DNA of 64,000 nt from Rudanella lutea DSM 19387 (GCF_000383955.1 NZ_KB913013.1:2014277-2078276), one strand, 5' to 3'. Shown: positions 16,649 to 25,338, counted from the first letter of the stretch. Translations and numbers: made by a program. The notes: generated from the letters alone by a model not told the origin.

Positions 16649-18248
16649 CGAACCCACCGACCCGTTGGCGGCCCCTGCCACCGGCACCCTGACCGACCGG
16701 AAATCGCACCGGCCTGAAGGCGAATCGCTCAATTCGTTTCAGGTTCTGCTGCTCCTGTCGGTGTTTGTGATTGCCACCTGCGGACTTATTTACGAACTCA
16801 TTGCGGGTACCCTCGCCAGTTATCTTCTGGGCGATTCGGTCACGCAGTTTTCGACCATCATCGGGGCCTATCTATTTGCTATGGGTATCGGCTCGTGGCT
16901 ATCGAAATACCTCGACGGTGATTTGCTGCGCTGGTTTATCCGAATCGAAATTCTGGTGGGCATCGTCGGCGGGTTTAGCGCCCCGCTGTTGTTTGTGCTG
17001 TTCGAATACGTGGCCTCGTTCCGGGTGGTGCTGTACGGGCTGGTGGGCCTCACGGGTATTCTGGTGGGGCTCGAAATTCCGTTGCTGATGCGGATTCTGG
17101 AGCATCAGCTTTCGTTTAAAGATCTGGTGTCGCGGGTGTTCACCGTCGATTACATTGGGGCCTTGCTGGCGTCGGTTATTTTTCCGCTGGTGCTGGTGCC
17201 GCAGCTTGGTCTTATTCGCACGGCCCTGTTTTTTGGCCTGCTCAATGTACTGGTGGCCGCTTTTGTCCTGTACAAATTCCCGCAAACGCGCCCCTACCGC
17301 ACAGCGCAGGGCGTGCTGATTGGCTTCACGATACTGGGCCTGCTCGCGGGCTTTGCCCTGGCCGAACGAGTGATGACCTACACCGAAAGTGTGGCCTTGC
17401 AGGACAAGGTGATCTATAGCCAATCAACACCGTACCAGCGCATTGTACTCACCAGCAACGCCCGCGAAATGCGCCTGTACCTCAACGGCAATCTTCAGTT
17501 CAGCTCGGCCGACGAGTACCGCTATCACGAGGCTCTGGTGCACCCGGCCATGCAGGCCAACCCGCGCGCCCGGCGGGTGCTGGTGCTGGGTGGGGGCGAC
17601 GGACTCGCCGTACGGGAGTTGCTCAAATACCCGGCTCTGCGGACCATTCGGCTGGTTGATCTGGACCCCGGCATGACGCAACTGTTCCGGCAGAACGAAC
17701 TCCTGCTGAAGCTAAATAAGCGGTCGTTGCTGTCGTCCAAGGTCGACGTGGTCAATGCCGATGCCTACACCTGGATTCGGCAGGACACCGCCCGTTACGA
17801 TGTGGTGGTGGTCGATTTCCCCGATCCCTCCAACTACTCCATTGGCAAGCTGTACAGCACCGCTTTCTACCGCGAACTCGACCGGGTACTGGCACCGGGG
17901 GGTGTCGTGGTGGTGCAATCGACCTCGCCCTACGTGGCCCGGCGGGCGTTCTGGTGCATTGCCCATACGCTGCAAGCGGTGGGCCTGCGTACCTTCCCCT
18001 ACCACGTGCACGTGCCGTCTTTTGGCGAGTGGGGCTACGTGCTGGCTGGCCGCACGACCGAGCGCACTGGCTGGCCCGAGCCCAACCGGCTGAACCTCCC
18101 CACCGGTCTGCGGTACGTAAGCCCACTCACCCTGCGCGACATGACCACCTTTGCCCCCGACATGGCCGAGGTGACGACCGAGGTCAACCGACTCAACAAT
18201 CAGGCTTTGGTGCAGTATTTTGAAGACGAATGGAGCGCCGTACCATGA
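16641..18248 (+). CDS. Membrane-embedded spermidine synthase-like aminopropyltransferase
   Basis: 535 residues from the ATG at 16641. Seven membrane helices occupy ~33-245. The C-terminal half is a spermidine-synthase fold: LNGNLQFSSADEYRYHEAL (the gate and substrate region), VLVLGGGDGLAVREL near 312-326 (binding decarboxylated AdoMet), VDLDPGM, NADAYTWI, and VVVDFPDPSNYSIGKLYS with both aspartates of the usual DxxDP motif. The enzyme should transfer an aminopropyl or related group at the membrane face. The polyamine acceptor is unknown. It sits between DUF350 and a secreted FAD oxidoreductase with overlapping junctions on both sides. Confidence 0.9.
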   Translation: MADEPTDPLAAPATGTLTDRKSHRPEGESLNSFQVLLLLSVFVIATCGLIYELIAGTLASYLLGDSVTQFSTIIGAYLFAMGIGSWLSKYLDGDLLRWFIRIEILVGIVGGFSAPLLFVLFEYVASFRVVLYGLVGLTGILVGLEIPLLMRILEHQLSFKDLVSRVFTVDYIGALLASVIFPLVLVPQLGLIRTALFFGLLNVLVAAFVLYKFPQTRPYRTAQGVLIGFTILGLLAGFALAERVMTYTESVALQDKVIYSQSTPYQRIVLTSNAREMRLYLNGNLQFSSADEYRYHEALVHPAMQANPRARRVLVLGGGDGLAVRELLKYPALRTIRLVDLDPGMTQLFRQNELLLKLNKRSLLSSKVDVVNADAYTWIRQDTARYDVVVVDFPDPSNYSIGKLYSTAFYRELDRVLAPGGVVVVQSTSPYVARRAFWCIAHTLQAVGLRTFPYHVHVPSFGEWGYVLAGRTTERTGWPEPNRLNLPTGLRYVSPLTLRDMTTFAPDMAEVTTEVNRLNNQALVQYFEDEWSAVP

Positions 18249-19888
18249 AAGCAACCCGCCGAACCTTTCTGACCCAAACCGCCCTTGGCGTAGCCGCTCT
18301 GGCCACGGCTCCGCTACTGCCGGGTTGCCGCACAGCGCAGGCCATACCCGGCCGAAACCTGGGGCCAAACCACCAGGCAGGGCACTGGTTGCGGGGGCCT
18401 TTGCCCACCCTGGCGCATACCGCCCCGGCCGAAACGCTTTCGGCAGAAGTAGTGATTGTGGGTGGGGGCATTGCCGGCCTGTCGGCACGGCGGTGGCTGG
18501 CCAAAGCTGGCATGACGGATGTACTGCTGCTCGAACTGGAAGAAAAAACGGGCGGCAACTCAACGTCGGGCCAAAACAGCGTGTCGGCCTACCCGTGGGG
18601 TGCGCATTATCTGCCCATTCCAGACATCCGCAACCGCGAACTGCTCGACTTTCTGGCGGAGGCCGGGAGCATCACCGGATACAACGAAGCCGGGCTCCCT
18701 ATCTACAACGAATACCACCTTTGTCACGACCCCGAAGAGCGCCTGTTTATCAACGGGCATTGGCAGGAGGGGCTGGTACCCGAAATTGGTGTCCCCACCC
18801 CCGACCGTGACCAGATTCGGCGGTTCTTTGCCGAGATCGAGACCCTCCGGCAAGCTGTGGGCACCGACGGCCGCGACGCCTTCGCCATTCCGCTCGACCG
18901 CTCATCGGCCGATGCCCGTTTTCGGAACCTGGATAAGCAATCATTTGCCGATTACCTAACCCAGAAAGGGTTTACCTCACCTTACCTGCGCTGGTACCTG
19001 AACTACTGCTGTCAGGACGATTACGGTATTACGCTCGATCAAACGTCTGCCTGGGCGGGGCTGCATTATTTCGCCGGGCGCAAAGGGCGGGCTGCCAACG
19101 CGCCGGGCTCGGCCGTGATGACCTGGCCCGAAGGCAACGCGTTTCTGGCCGACCGGTTGCGGCAACAGGCCGAAACACCCACCCGCACCAACACCCTGGT
19201 TTTTTCGCTCGAACAAACCGAAACGGGGGTTCGGGTGCTGGCCCGCGACCTTGGCCGCAACCAAACCGTAGCCATCAACGCTCAAACGGCTATTTTGGCT
19301 ACGCCCGCATTCATCGCCCGTCGACTGCTGGGCAAAGCGGCACCGGCTGCCGCACCCCAACCGTTGGCCCATACGCCCTGGGTGGTTGCCAACCTCACCG
19401 TCGATGCGTTGCCGCAGGGGCCTGGTGTACCCCTCTGCTGGGACAACGTGGTGTACGGCAACGATTCGGTCGGTTATATTTCGGCCAACCACCAGCACCT
19501 GCACGATAGCCCGCAGCGGGTAATCACGTACTACAAGCCCCTTACGAGTCATACGCCCACCCAGGTTGCCAACGCCCGACAGCGCGCCTACGGCACCACC
19601 CGCGACCAATGGATCACCGAAATTCTGACCGAACTCGAAACCGCTCACCCCAGCATTAGTCAGCACGTGCAGGAAATCGATATTTGGGTGTGGGGTCACG
19701 GCATGGCCGCCCCGTCGGTGGGGGCACTCTGGCATAGTGATCGTACGGCGCAACACCAATCCGTTGGCCACTCTATTTACGTTGCCCACACCGACTACAG
19801 TGGTATATCCATTTTTGAGGAAGCCTTTTACGGGGGTATCCGGGCCGCCGAAGCCCTGCTGGCTAACCGACAACCGGGTTCGCTTTAA
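18245..19888 (+). CDS. Tat-exported FAD-dependent oxidoreductase lipoprotein (amine oxidase-like)
   Basis: The ATG at 18245 overlaps the synthase stop (ATGA) and gives 547 residues; an ATG at 18230 is also in frame. The signal has the twin-arginine motif TRRTFL (R5, R6) and a lipobox LPGC with Cys 28, so a folded, cofactor-loaded enzyme should be exported and lipid-anchored. The FAD dinucleotide motif VVIVGGGIAGLSA lies near 69-80, and the C-terminal SGISIFEEAFYGGIRAA closes the FAD site as in amine oxidase/phytoene desaturase-type flavoproteins. The substrate is unknown; linkage to a polyamine synthase suggests an amine, which is inference. Confidence 0.88.
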   Translation: MKATRRTFLTQTALGVAALATAPLLPGCRTAQAIPGRNLGPNHQAGHWLRGPLPTLAHTAPAETLSAEVVIVGGGIAGLSARRWLAKAGMTDVLLLELEEKTGGNSTSGQNSVSAYPWGAHYLPIPDIRNRELLDFLAEAGSITGYNEAGLPIYNEYHLCHDPEERLFINGHWQEGLVPEIGVPTPDRDQIRRFFAEIETLRQAVGTDGRDAFAIPLDRSSADARFRNLDKQSFADYLTQKGFTSPYLRWYLNYCCQDDYGITLDQTSAWAGLHYFAGRKGRAANAPGSAVMTWPEGNAFLADRLRQQAETPTRTNTLVFSLEQTETGVRVLARDLGRNQTVAINAQTAILATPAFIARRLLGKAAPAAAPQPLAHTPWVVANLTVDALPQGPGVPLCWDNVVYGNDSVGYISANHQHLHDSPQRVITYYKPLTSHTPTQVANARQRAYGTTRDQWITEILTELETAHPSISQHVQEIDIWVWGHGMAAPSVGALWHSDRTAQHQSVGHSIYVAHTDYSGISIFEEAFYGGIRAAEALLANRQPGSL

Positions 19889-19899
19889 CCGCTACCGCC

Positions 19900-20934
19900 G
19901 TGACACAACCCTGGATCAAGTCGCCCCGATTCGACGGCCTGTTTATTCTGCTGCCCCCATTTGCGGCATTGGCAGTGGTGCTGTTGTTGCCCGAACGCTT
20001 CCGCAGTACCGATGAGATGCCCGTGATTGCCTGGGTGAGTCTGGTACTGCTGATCGACGTGGCTCATGTGTACAGTACCCTCTTTCGGACGTACTTTGAC
20101 CCGGCCCGGTTTCGGCCCCGGCGCCGGTTATTTCTAACCATTCCGCTGCTGTGCTACGCCGTGGGCGTTGGGTTGTACAGCCTCGATGCCGGGTGGTTCT
20201 GGCGCGTGTTGGCGTATCTGGCGGTGTTTCATTTTGTGCGTCAGCAGTACGGGTTTCTACGACTCTATGCCCGCACCGAAACCGCGCCCCGCCCCTATCG
20301 CCAACTCGATACCGTAGTCATTTACACGGCCACGCTCTACCCGCTGCTTTGGTGGCACCTGACGCCCGGCCGCCATTTCAATTGGTTTGTCGATGGTGAT
20401 TTCTGGCAGACGGCATCCCCACAAACGGGCATTCGCACGGTTCTGACGGCACTTTATGTCGGGTTGCTGCTATTGTATGTGGCCAAAGAGGTACGGCTGT
20501 ACCAGACCCGGCGGTGGATCAATTGGCCCCGCAATCTGCTGGTGGCGGGCACAGTGCTATCGTGGTACGCCGGTATTGTACTCTTCAATGGCGATGTGGC
20601 CTTTACCATGCTCAACGTAGTGGCCCACGGCATCCCGTACATCGCCCTGATTTGGGCTACCTCCCGGCCCAGCCGGGGCGTGTGGGCCTCGCTGCTGCGT
20701 TCGTACGGAATCGTATTTTTTCTGAGCGTACTGGTTCTGTTGGCCTATCTGGAAGAAGGCCTTTGGGATGGGCTTGTCTGGCACGAACACCCTTCGGTAT
20801 TCGGTTTGTTTGGGCAACTCCCTCCCGTTCAGACCGATGTCTGGCTTGCCTGGCTGGTGCCTCTGCTGTCGCTCCCCCAATCGACCCACTACGTACTCGA
20901 CGGCTTTATCTGGCGCAACCGACCCGGAGGCTGA
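19900..20934 (+). CDS. Polytopic membrane protein with conserved-looking histidines
   Basis: 344 residues starting at a GTG, 11 bases after the oxidoreductase stop. About eight membrane helices are visible. Histidines sit at several helix ends: DVAHVYSTLFRTYFDP, AVFHFVRQQYGFLRLY, LWWHLTPGRHF, VVAHGIPYIALIW and STHYVLDGFIWR. This spacing recalls membrane metalloenzymes such as the Brp/Blh-type or di-iron proteins, but no family was recognised with certainty. It ends the operon and is followed by a palindromic repeat. A membrane redox or oxygenase role is possible but not shown. Confidence 0.75.
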   Translation: MTQPWIKSPRFDGLFILLPPFAALAVVLLLPERFRSTDEMPVIAWVSLVLLIDVAHVYSTLFRTYFDPARFRPRRRLFLTIPLLCYAVGVGLYSLDAGWFWRVLAYLAVFHFVRQQYGFLRLYARTETAPRPYRQLDTVVIYTATLYPLLWWHLTPGRHFNWFVDGDFWQTASPQTGIRTVLTALYVGLLLLYVAKEVRLYQTRRWINWPRNLLVAGTVLSWYAGIVLFNGDVAFTMLNVVAHGIPYIALIWATSRPSRGVWASLLRSYGIVFFLSVLVLLAYLEEGLWDGLVWHEHPSVFGLFGQLPPVQTDVWLAWLVPLLSLPQSTHYVLDGFIWRNRPGG

Positions 20935-20955
20935 AGGAATGGGTTTACTCCTGCA

Positions 20956-21050
20956 TACTGGACACCAGACGTTAAACATTAGACTTACTACCATTCTGTA
21001 GAAAGTCTAATGTCTAATGTCCAATATCTAATGTCCGAATGTCCAGTACT
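20956..21050. repeat. Palindromic intergenic element, copy 1
   Basis: A ~95-base imperfect palindrome with outer arms TACTGGACA / TGTCCAGTA and internal degenerate copies of TCTAATGTC. The centre is TTAGACTT-ACTACCATTCTGTAGA-AAGTCTAA. Its reverse complement closely matches the element at 34751-34852. It lies between convergent genes and may terminate both. Confidence 0.8.
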
Positions 21051-21056
21051 GACGTT

Positions 21057-21383
21057 TTACTCCTCCCCTCCGCCGAAACTACTGGCCGGGTACGTTTTCG
21101 AGACAATCCGGTTCCATTCGGGATGGCGCTTGATGTAAGCCGCCACAAACGGGCATAGCGGCACAATGTGCAGATTGTTACGCTCGGCATACTCAAGCGT
21201 GCCCAGCACCAGCCGGGAGCCAATGCCTTTTCCCTCCAGTTCGGGATGTACTTCGGTATGGGTGAGAGCCATCGTCTCATCGTCGACCATCTGGTATTCC
21301 ACTATAGACAGGTGCCCGTCGGTGTCTAATTCGAACCGATGACGATGGGTATTCTGCTTGACAACAGTCGATGCTTCGTTCAT
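21057..21383 (-). CDS. GNAT family N-acetyltransferase, YjdJ-like small form
   Basis: The ATG at 21383 gives 108 residues. The order [34 protein letters not shown] (acetyl-CoA pyrophosphate loop GKGIGS) and [16 protein letters not shown] matches the short COG2388-type GNAT proteins. They transfer acetyl from acetyl-CoA to an unknown amine. An upstream in-frame Met at 21422 would run into the divergent iorA-like promoter region. Stand-alone gene. Confidence 0.88.
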   Translation of the reverse strand: MNEASTVVKQNTHRHRFELDTDGHLSIVEYQMVDDETMALTHTEVHPELEGKGIGSRLVLGTLEYAERNNLHIVPLCPFVAAYIKRHPEWNRIVSKTYPASSFGGGEE

Positions 21384-21452
21384 GATGAAATAGTTTTTTG
21401 CTTCAAAACGGCATTTTTGCAAACTTTACGCAACAGAAAACAGCACAATCCA

Positions 21453-21938
21453 ATGGCTACTATCGCGCTTACGATCAACGGCAAAAAGCATTCGCTCAAC
21501 GTCGACCCCCAAATGCCCCTGCTTTGGGCGATTCGCGACGTAGTGGGCCTCAAAGGTACTAAGTTTGGCTGCGGTATGGCCCAGTGCGGCTCCTGTACGG
21601 TTCACCTCAACGGCGCACCGATTCGGTCGTGCGTAACGCCCGTGTCGGCGGTGGCCAACAAGAAAATTACCACCATCGAGGGCATCGGCACCGAAACCAA
21701 CCTCCACCCGGTTCAGCAAGCCTGGATCGACGAGCAGGTGCCTCAGTGCGGCTACTGCCAGTCGGGCCAGATTATGACCGCTGTGGCTCTGCTCAACAGC
21801 AAACCCAAACCAACCGATGCCGACATCGACGCGGCCATGCAGGGTAACCTATGTCGCTGCGGCACCTATGCCCGGATTCGGAAAGCCATTCACCGAGCTG
21901 CCGAGTCGGACAAACCGACAGCCACTACGGGCAAATAA
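21453..21938 (+). CDS. (2Fe-2S)-binding small subunit, isoquinoline 1-oxidoreductase alpha type
   Basis: 161 residues from the ATG at 21453. The plant-type ferredoxin domain has C40, C45, C48 and C60; the C-terminal helical domain has C99, C102, C134 and C136, giving two [2Fe-2S] clusters as in xanthine-oxidase family small subunits. The order and short length fit IorA. The partner molybdopterin large subunit (IorB, ~700 residues) normally lies directly after it, but here the next gene is a secreted DUF4440-like protein. The gene may work with a partner encoded elsewhere or be a remnant of a broken operon. Confidence 0.9.
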   Translation: MATIALTINGKKHSLNVDPQMPLLWAIRDVVGLKGTKFGCGMAQCGSCTVHLNGAPIRSCVTPVSAVANKKITTIEGIGTETNLHPVQQAWIDEQVPQCGYCQSGQIMTAVALLNSKPKPTDADIDAAMQGNLCRCGTYARIRKAIHRAAESDKPTATTGK

Positions 21939-21941
21939 GGC

Positions 21942-22436
21942 ATGATTTCAGGGATACGGTCCTGGGGATACCAAGCGGGCGAAACCTCTCTCGCTCGTAC
22001 TCTATTGCGCGGCCTGCTTGTTTTCCTGTCTCTGTTGCCACTGCCGGGTTTAGCCCAGACAAAAGTGGAAGAGCAGATTCGGCAATTAACTAAGCAACGT
22101 TTCGACGCGCAGGTCCGGCGCGACACCGTTTTTCTGGAAAAGGTGCTCGCCACCGATTTGGTGTATCATCACCCCGACGGTGTTTCGGAGTCGAAACGTG
22201 ATTTTATCCACAGCGTCGCGCTGCCACGCATTCGGTACACCGCTATCGAGGTCGAAGATGCCACCGTGCGCGTGTACCGCACCACAGCCGTGGTAACAGG
22301 CAAGGCTCGCCTGATTCTGCTCCAAAAAGACCAACCAACGCCGGTTTATGTGCTTTACACCGACGTGTACGTAAAAGGCCGCTGGCTCTGGCAGTTGGTG
22401 AGTTCATCGCTCACCCCCGTACCGACAACGCCCTGA
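21942..22436 (+). CDS. Secreted SnoaL/DUF4440-like (NTF2 fold) protein
   Basis: 164 residues starting three bases after the iorA-like stop. A signal peptide (TLLRGLLVFLSLLPLPGLAQ) precedes an NTF2-like domain: EQIRQLTKQRFDAQVRRD, DLVYHHPDGVSESKRDFI and VYVKGRWLWQLVSS. Such domains are small cones that bind or, rarely, convert hydrophobic ligands. Tight spacing suggests co-transcription with the iron-sulfur subunit; no functional link is known. Confidence 0.8.
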   Translation: MISGIRSWGYQAGETSLARTLLRGLLVFLSLLPLPGLAQTKVEEQIRQLTKQRFDAQVRRDTVFLEKVLATDLVYHHPDGVSESKRDFIHSVALPRIRYTAIEVEDATVRVYRTTAVVTGKARLILLQKDQPTPVYVLYTDVYVKGRWLWQLVSSSLTPVPTTP

Positions 22437-22444
22437 CCTCCTCG

Positions 22445-22609
22445 TTATTCGGCGGGGCTATCGGCACCGTCGGCTTCGGTCGGACTCATGTAGGGAGCCT
22501 GTTCCTCGGCACCGTCGGCCGTAGCCTGTTCGCCCTGCGCCATTAGTTGTACCACGCCCTGATTATCATCGTCGGCGGGGTTGTAAGGGTTGTTCTGATT
22601 TGTTTCCAT
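22445..22609 (-). CDS. Small acidic hypothetical protein
   Basis: A 54-residue minus-strand frame with ATG at 22609 and TAA at 22445. It is very acidic and Gln/Asn/Ala-rich (METNQNNPYNPADDDNQG, EAPYM-like PYMSPTEADGADSPAE end) and probably disordered. Codon use resembles the neighbours, and it fills the gap between two plus-strand genes. No family recognised; it could be a chance frame. Confidence 0.45.
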   Translation of the reverse strand: METNQNNPYNPADDDNQGVVQLMAQGEQATADGAEEQAPYMSPTEADGADSPAE

Positions 22610-22715
22610 ACCCACACAACACGTTTACTCAATAAGGGTTTGGCCAATATGAGCGAACGCCTTTTTTGGTTATCTTGCCCAACCGTTTTGGAACCGTAAC
22701 CCGCCAAACGACCGT

Positions 22716-23375
22716 ATGAAACGAATTGCTTTACTAACCCTTCTTTGCTGCAGTACCGTCGTTTTAGGACGTCAGCCCATGACTCCGCGCACGGCTTCGT
22801 GGTCGAAATTATACGATCAGCTTCGATTGTCGAAAGTAGGCTTATCCCGGGTCGCGTTTGAGTATGCGATGGTCGGTTTACTCAACATGGAGACCCGTCC
22901 TACGGTCATTTCCATTGCCGACATGAGTCAGCCCTCGACCAACAAACGGCTGTACGTGATTGACTTAGCCAAGCAAAAATTACTATTCAATACGTACGTA
23001 GCCCACGGGCGCAACTCCGGCGACCGGCTGCCCCGTCAGTTTTCCAACGAAATTTCGTCGAACCAGTCGAGCCTTGGCTTTTACAAAACCATGGGCTCCT
23101 ATCATGGCAAACATGGCCTGTCGCTCAAACTAAAGGGGCTGGAGCCGGGCATCAACAACAATGCATTTGAACGAACAATTGTGTTTCACGGAGCCGACTA
23201 CGTAAGCGAAGACACGATTCGGCATACGGGCCGACTCGGCTGGAGTCAGGGATGCCCCGCCGTACCCAACCACATGAGTACGCCCATCATCAAAGTGATA
23301 GAGGGTGGTTCGTGCCTGTTCATTTTCTCCCCCGACCCTCGCTACCTGCGGCAGTCGAGTTTTTTGAGGGGGTAG
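22716..23375 (+). CDS. Murein L,D-transpeptidase catalytic domain protein (YkuD_2 type)
   Basis: 219 residues with a signal peptide (MKRIALLTLLCCSTVVLG). The catalytic block is GWSQGCPAVPNHM, with the nucleophile Cys, preceded by IVFHGADYVSE that carries the conserved His. Other family marks are YVIDLAKQKLLFNTYVAHGR and NEISSNQSSLGFY. The enzyme should act in the periplasm on peptidoglycan stems, making 3-3 crosslinks or attaching protein. It is a single gene. Confidence 0.93.
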   Translation: MKRIALLTLLCCSTVVLGRQPMTPRTASWSKLYDQLRLSKVGLSRVAFEYAMVGLLNMETRPTVISIADMSQPSTNKRLYVIDLAKQKLLFNTYVAHGRNSGDRLPRQFSNEISSNQSSLGFYKTMGSYHGKHGLSLKLKGLEPGINNNAFERTIVFHGADYVSEDTIRHTGRLGWSQGCPAVPNHMSTPIIKVIEGGSCLFIFSPDPRYLRQSSFLRG

Positions 23376-23550
23376 AAGTACCTTGACACATACGCTAAAA
23401 CAGGCTTATAGAGCTTGTAAAGCGGACTCTGGTTAACAGAAAATCACTCCAACGCACCTATACTCTTAGGATCAGTTACCCATGAGCAAAACGAGTGGAC
23501 TTTTTGTTGTACTATTGTAGAAAGCATTTCCCAGCAACGATAACAGAGCC

Positions 23551-23772
23551 ATGAAGACCCTGACTGTCAGCGACAAAGATTTCATTCGGACTAAAAAGTT
23601 ACTGGCCCAGAACGGTATTCCGACCGAACCAGAAGAGGATAAGCCCATTCCTTTTTTACGAAAGAGTAAAGCCGAACCCGATGAATCACCAGCCGCTTTT
23701 GGTGGTATTTGGGCTAGCGACGAACGAACATTAGCTACTATTCGGGCAAAAGCATGGTCAAAGCGAAGCTAA
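23551..23772 (+). CDS. Antitoxin-like protein of a VapBC-type pair
   Basis: 73 residues, basic at the end, with MKTLTVSDKDFIRTKKLLAQN at the start (shown in full) and a C-terminal DERTLATIRAKAWSKR likely to wrap the toxin. It precedes a PIN-domain toxin and overlaps it by 19 bases, the typical arrangement. The family name of the antitoxin is not clear. The pair is more AT-rich than its neighbours, which suggests transfer. Confidence 0.75.
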   Translation: MKTLTVSDKDFIRTKKLLAQNGIPTEPEEDKPIPFLRKSKAEPDESPAAFGGIWASDERTLATIRAKAWSKRS

Positions 23773-24170
23773 TTCTGTGTGACTCTAACGTTCTGTTCGA
23801 CTACTTCCGGGGTGTCCCAATAATGCTACAGGAACTAGATGAGTTGGGATTTGATCGCCTTTGCATTAGTGTTATTCCAGAAGCCGAAATGTATATAGGT
23901 ATGAAGCGCAGCGAGATGCGTAAAACAACCGAAACAATCAACCGATTTAATATCATTGGTCTGGATTCGGAAATTTCGCGACACCTATCAAACCTTACCT
24001 GGGAACACTACCTAAAACGCCCTGGCATTGCTGATATGATTATTGCCGCCACGGCCCTGACTTATCCAGTGGAATTATTCACCTTCAACAAAAAAGATTT
24101 TGATTTTGTAGAGGGTATCAAGTTTTATCGGCCTAAATACAAGCATTCGTACGGTTCCGATGTCGACTGA
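23754..24170 (+). CDS. PIN-domain ribonuclease toxin (VapC-like)
   Basis: 138 residues with the PIN acidic residues: Asp10 in ILCDSNVLFDYF, Glu in SVIPEAEMYIG, and Asp in GIADMIIAATAL, followed by FTFNKKDFDFV. VapC toxins cleave specific RNAs, often tRNA or rRNA. The start overlaps the antitoxin gene. Lower GC than the flanking genes. Confidence 0.9.
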   Translation: MVKAKLILCDSNVLFDYFRGVPIMLQELDELGFDRLCISVIPEAEMYIGMKRSEMRKTTETINRFNIIGLDSEISRHLSNLTWEHYLKRPGIADMIIAATALTYPVELFTFNKKDFDFVEGIKFYRPKYKHSYGSDVD

Positions 24171-24218
24171 CTTTGGCGTTTTCTTTCAACTTCGCCTTCC
24201 CAAACCATAAGCCCGAAC

Positions 24219-24255
24219 ACAAAGCCCCGACACGTTTGACGTGTCGGGGCTTTGT
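24219..24255. terminator. Bidirectional terminator between vapC and lgt
   Basis: Perfect 17-bp stem (24219-24235 with 24239-24255) around a TTG loop, with AAAGCCCCG at the base. It serves the convergent vapC and lgt genes. Confidence 0.85.
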
Positions 24256-24309
24256 ACTTTAATCGTTAGGAATGTCCCACCAACGAACCGAGTTGTTGGC
24301 CGACCTCTA

Positions 24310-25143
24310 TCATCCAGCGCTCATGGACCGGTTCTGGAAACTCCGTACCAGGAAGTAAATCCCCAGCAACACGGCCGGAATACTCAGAATTTGCCCCATG
24401 TTGAGGAACAGGGTGTCTTCAAAAGCTACCTGATTTTCTTTCACGTACTCGTACAGGAACCGGAGGGTAAACACCCAAATCAGGAAAATACCGAGCATAC
24501 TGCCGCGTGGGGTTTTCTCTTTGTGCCGGTTCCAGAACCACAACAGGAAGAAAAACAGGACAAAACACGACAACGACTCGTACAACTGAGCCGGATGGCG
24601 GGGCACCTTAAACGGCTCGGTGAGGCCCCGGTAATCGGCATTCATGAAAATAAAACCCCAGGGCAGGTCAGTTTGGCGGCCAATAATTTCGGAGTTCATC
24701 AGGTTACCCAACCGGATAAACGCTCCGCCGAGGGCCACCGTAATCACAATCCGATCGGTAACCCACAGGAATGTTTGCCCCGTTTTGCGGCTCCCCTCCC
24801 GGCGCGAATACAGCCAGAGCGCCAGCAGAATACCAATAGTAGCCCCGTGGCTGGCCAAACCGGCAAAGGGCGGCATGAAGACCTGAAACGGGTTCTGCAT
24901 GAAGGCTTCGGGCTCGTAGAAGATAAAATGCCCCAGCCGCGCGCCCAGCACGGTCGAGATCACCATGTAAATGAGCAGGGTATCGGTGTCTTCTTCGGGT
25001 TTGCCTTCTTTTTTGTAGATGTAGGTCATGATCTGCATCCCGATGAGGAAACCCAGTGCGAACAGCAAACCATACCAGCGAATGGAGAGGGGACCAATTG
25101 AAAAAATTTCGGGATCAACATCCCAGACAATGTATTTGTGCAT
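24310..25143 (-). CDS. lgt: Prolipoprotein diacylglyceryl transferase
   Basis: 277 residues with about seven membrane helices. The Lgt signature is seen as FIRLGNLMNSEIIG, with HGATIG earlier and RHPAQLYES later. The enzyme transfers diacylglycerol from phosphatidylglycerol to the lipobox cysteine of prolipoproteins at the inner membrane. Several lipoprotein genes in this window would be its substrates. It has its own promoter upstream. Confidence 0.97.
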   Translation of the reverse strand: MHKYIVWDVDPEIFSIGPLSIRWYGLLFALGFLIGMQIMTYIYKKEGKPEEDTDTLLIYMVISTVLGARLGHFIFYEPEAFMQNPFQVFMPPFAGLASHGATIGILLALWLYSRREGSRKTGQTFLWVTDRIVITVALGGAFIRLGNLMNSEIIGRQTDLPWGFIFMNADYRGLTEPFKVPRHPAQLYESLSCFVLFFFLLWFWNRHKEKTPRGSMLGIFLIWVFTLRFLYEYVKENQVAFEDTLFLNMGQILSIPAVLLGIYFLVRSFQNRSMSAG

Positions 25144-25183
25144 AACGGATTGTTTTCAGGGCCGTTGTGGTTTTGAGAACGGG

Positions 25184-25191
25184 CAAAGATA
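25184..25191 (-). promoter_or_regulatory. Promoter -7 box for lgt (TATCTTTG)
   Basis: The minus strand reads TATCTTTG, an exact TAnnTTTG match, 40 bases before the lgt start. No matching -33 box is obvious. Confidence 0.5.
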
Positions 25192-25302
25192 GCCGAAATG
25201 CGTTTTTTGTTTCGGGTTTCTGGTTCCAACTTTCGGGTTACCCGTATTTTAGTGAGTTTAGGGGCTCTGTTGCCTCTAAAACCGGCCCGGAATCAAAGGT
25301 GT

Positions 25303-25319
25303 ACTGTACATTGTACAGT
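25303..25319. other. 17-bp palindrome ACTGTACA-T-TGTACAGT before yidD
   Basis: Perfect 8-base arms around one base, 20 bases before the yidD start. It could be an operator or a degenerate intergenic repeat; a TGTACAGT-like word also occurs near 34742. Confidence 0.4.
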
Positions 25320-25338
25320 ATTCATTGTTTATGCACGT

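Noticed and set aside
25303-25320. Possible mobile-element end at the ACTGTACA palindrome
   Set aside because: No transposase, target duplication or second end was seen; kept only as a palindrome.
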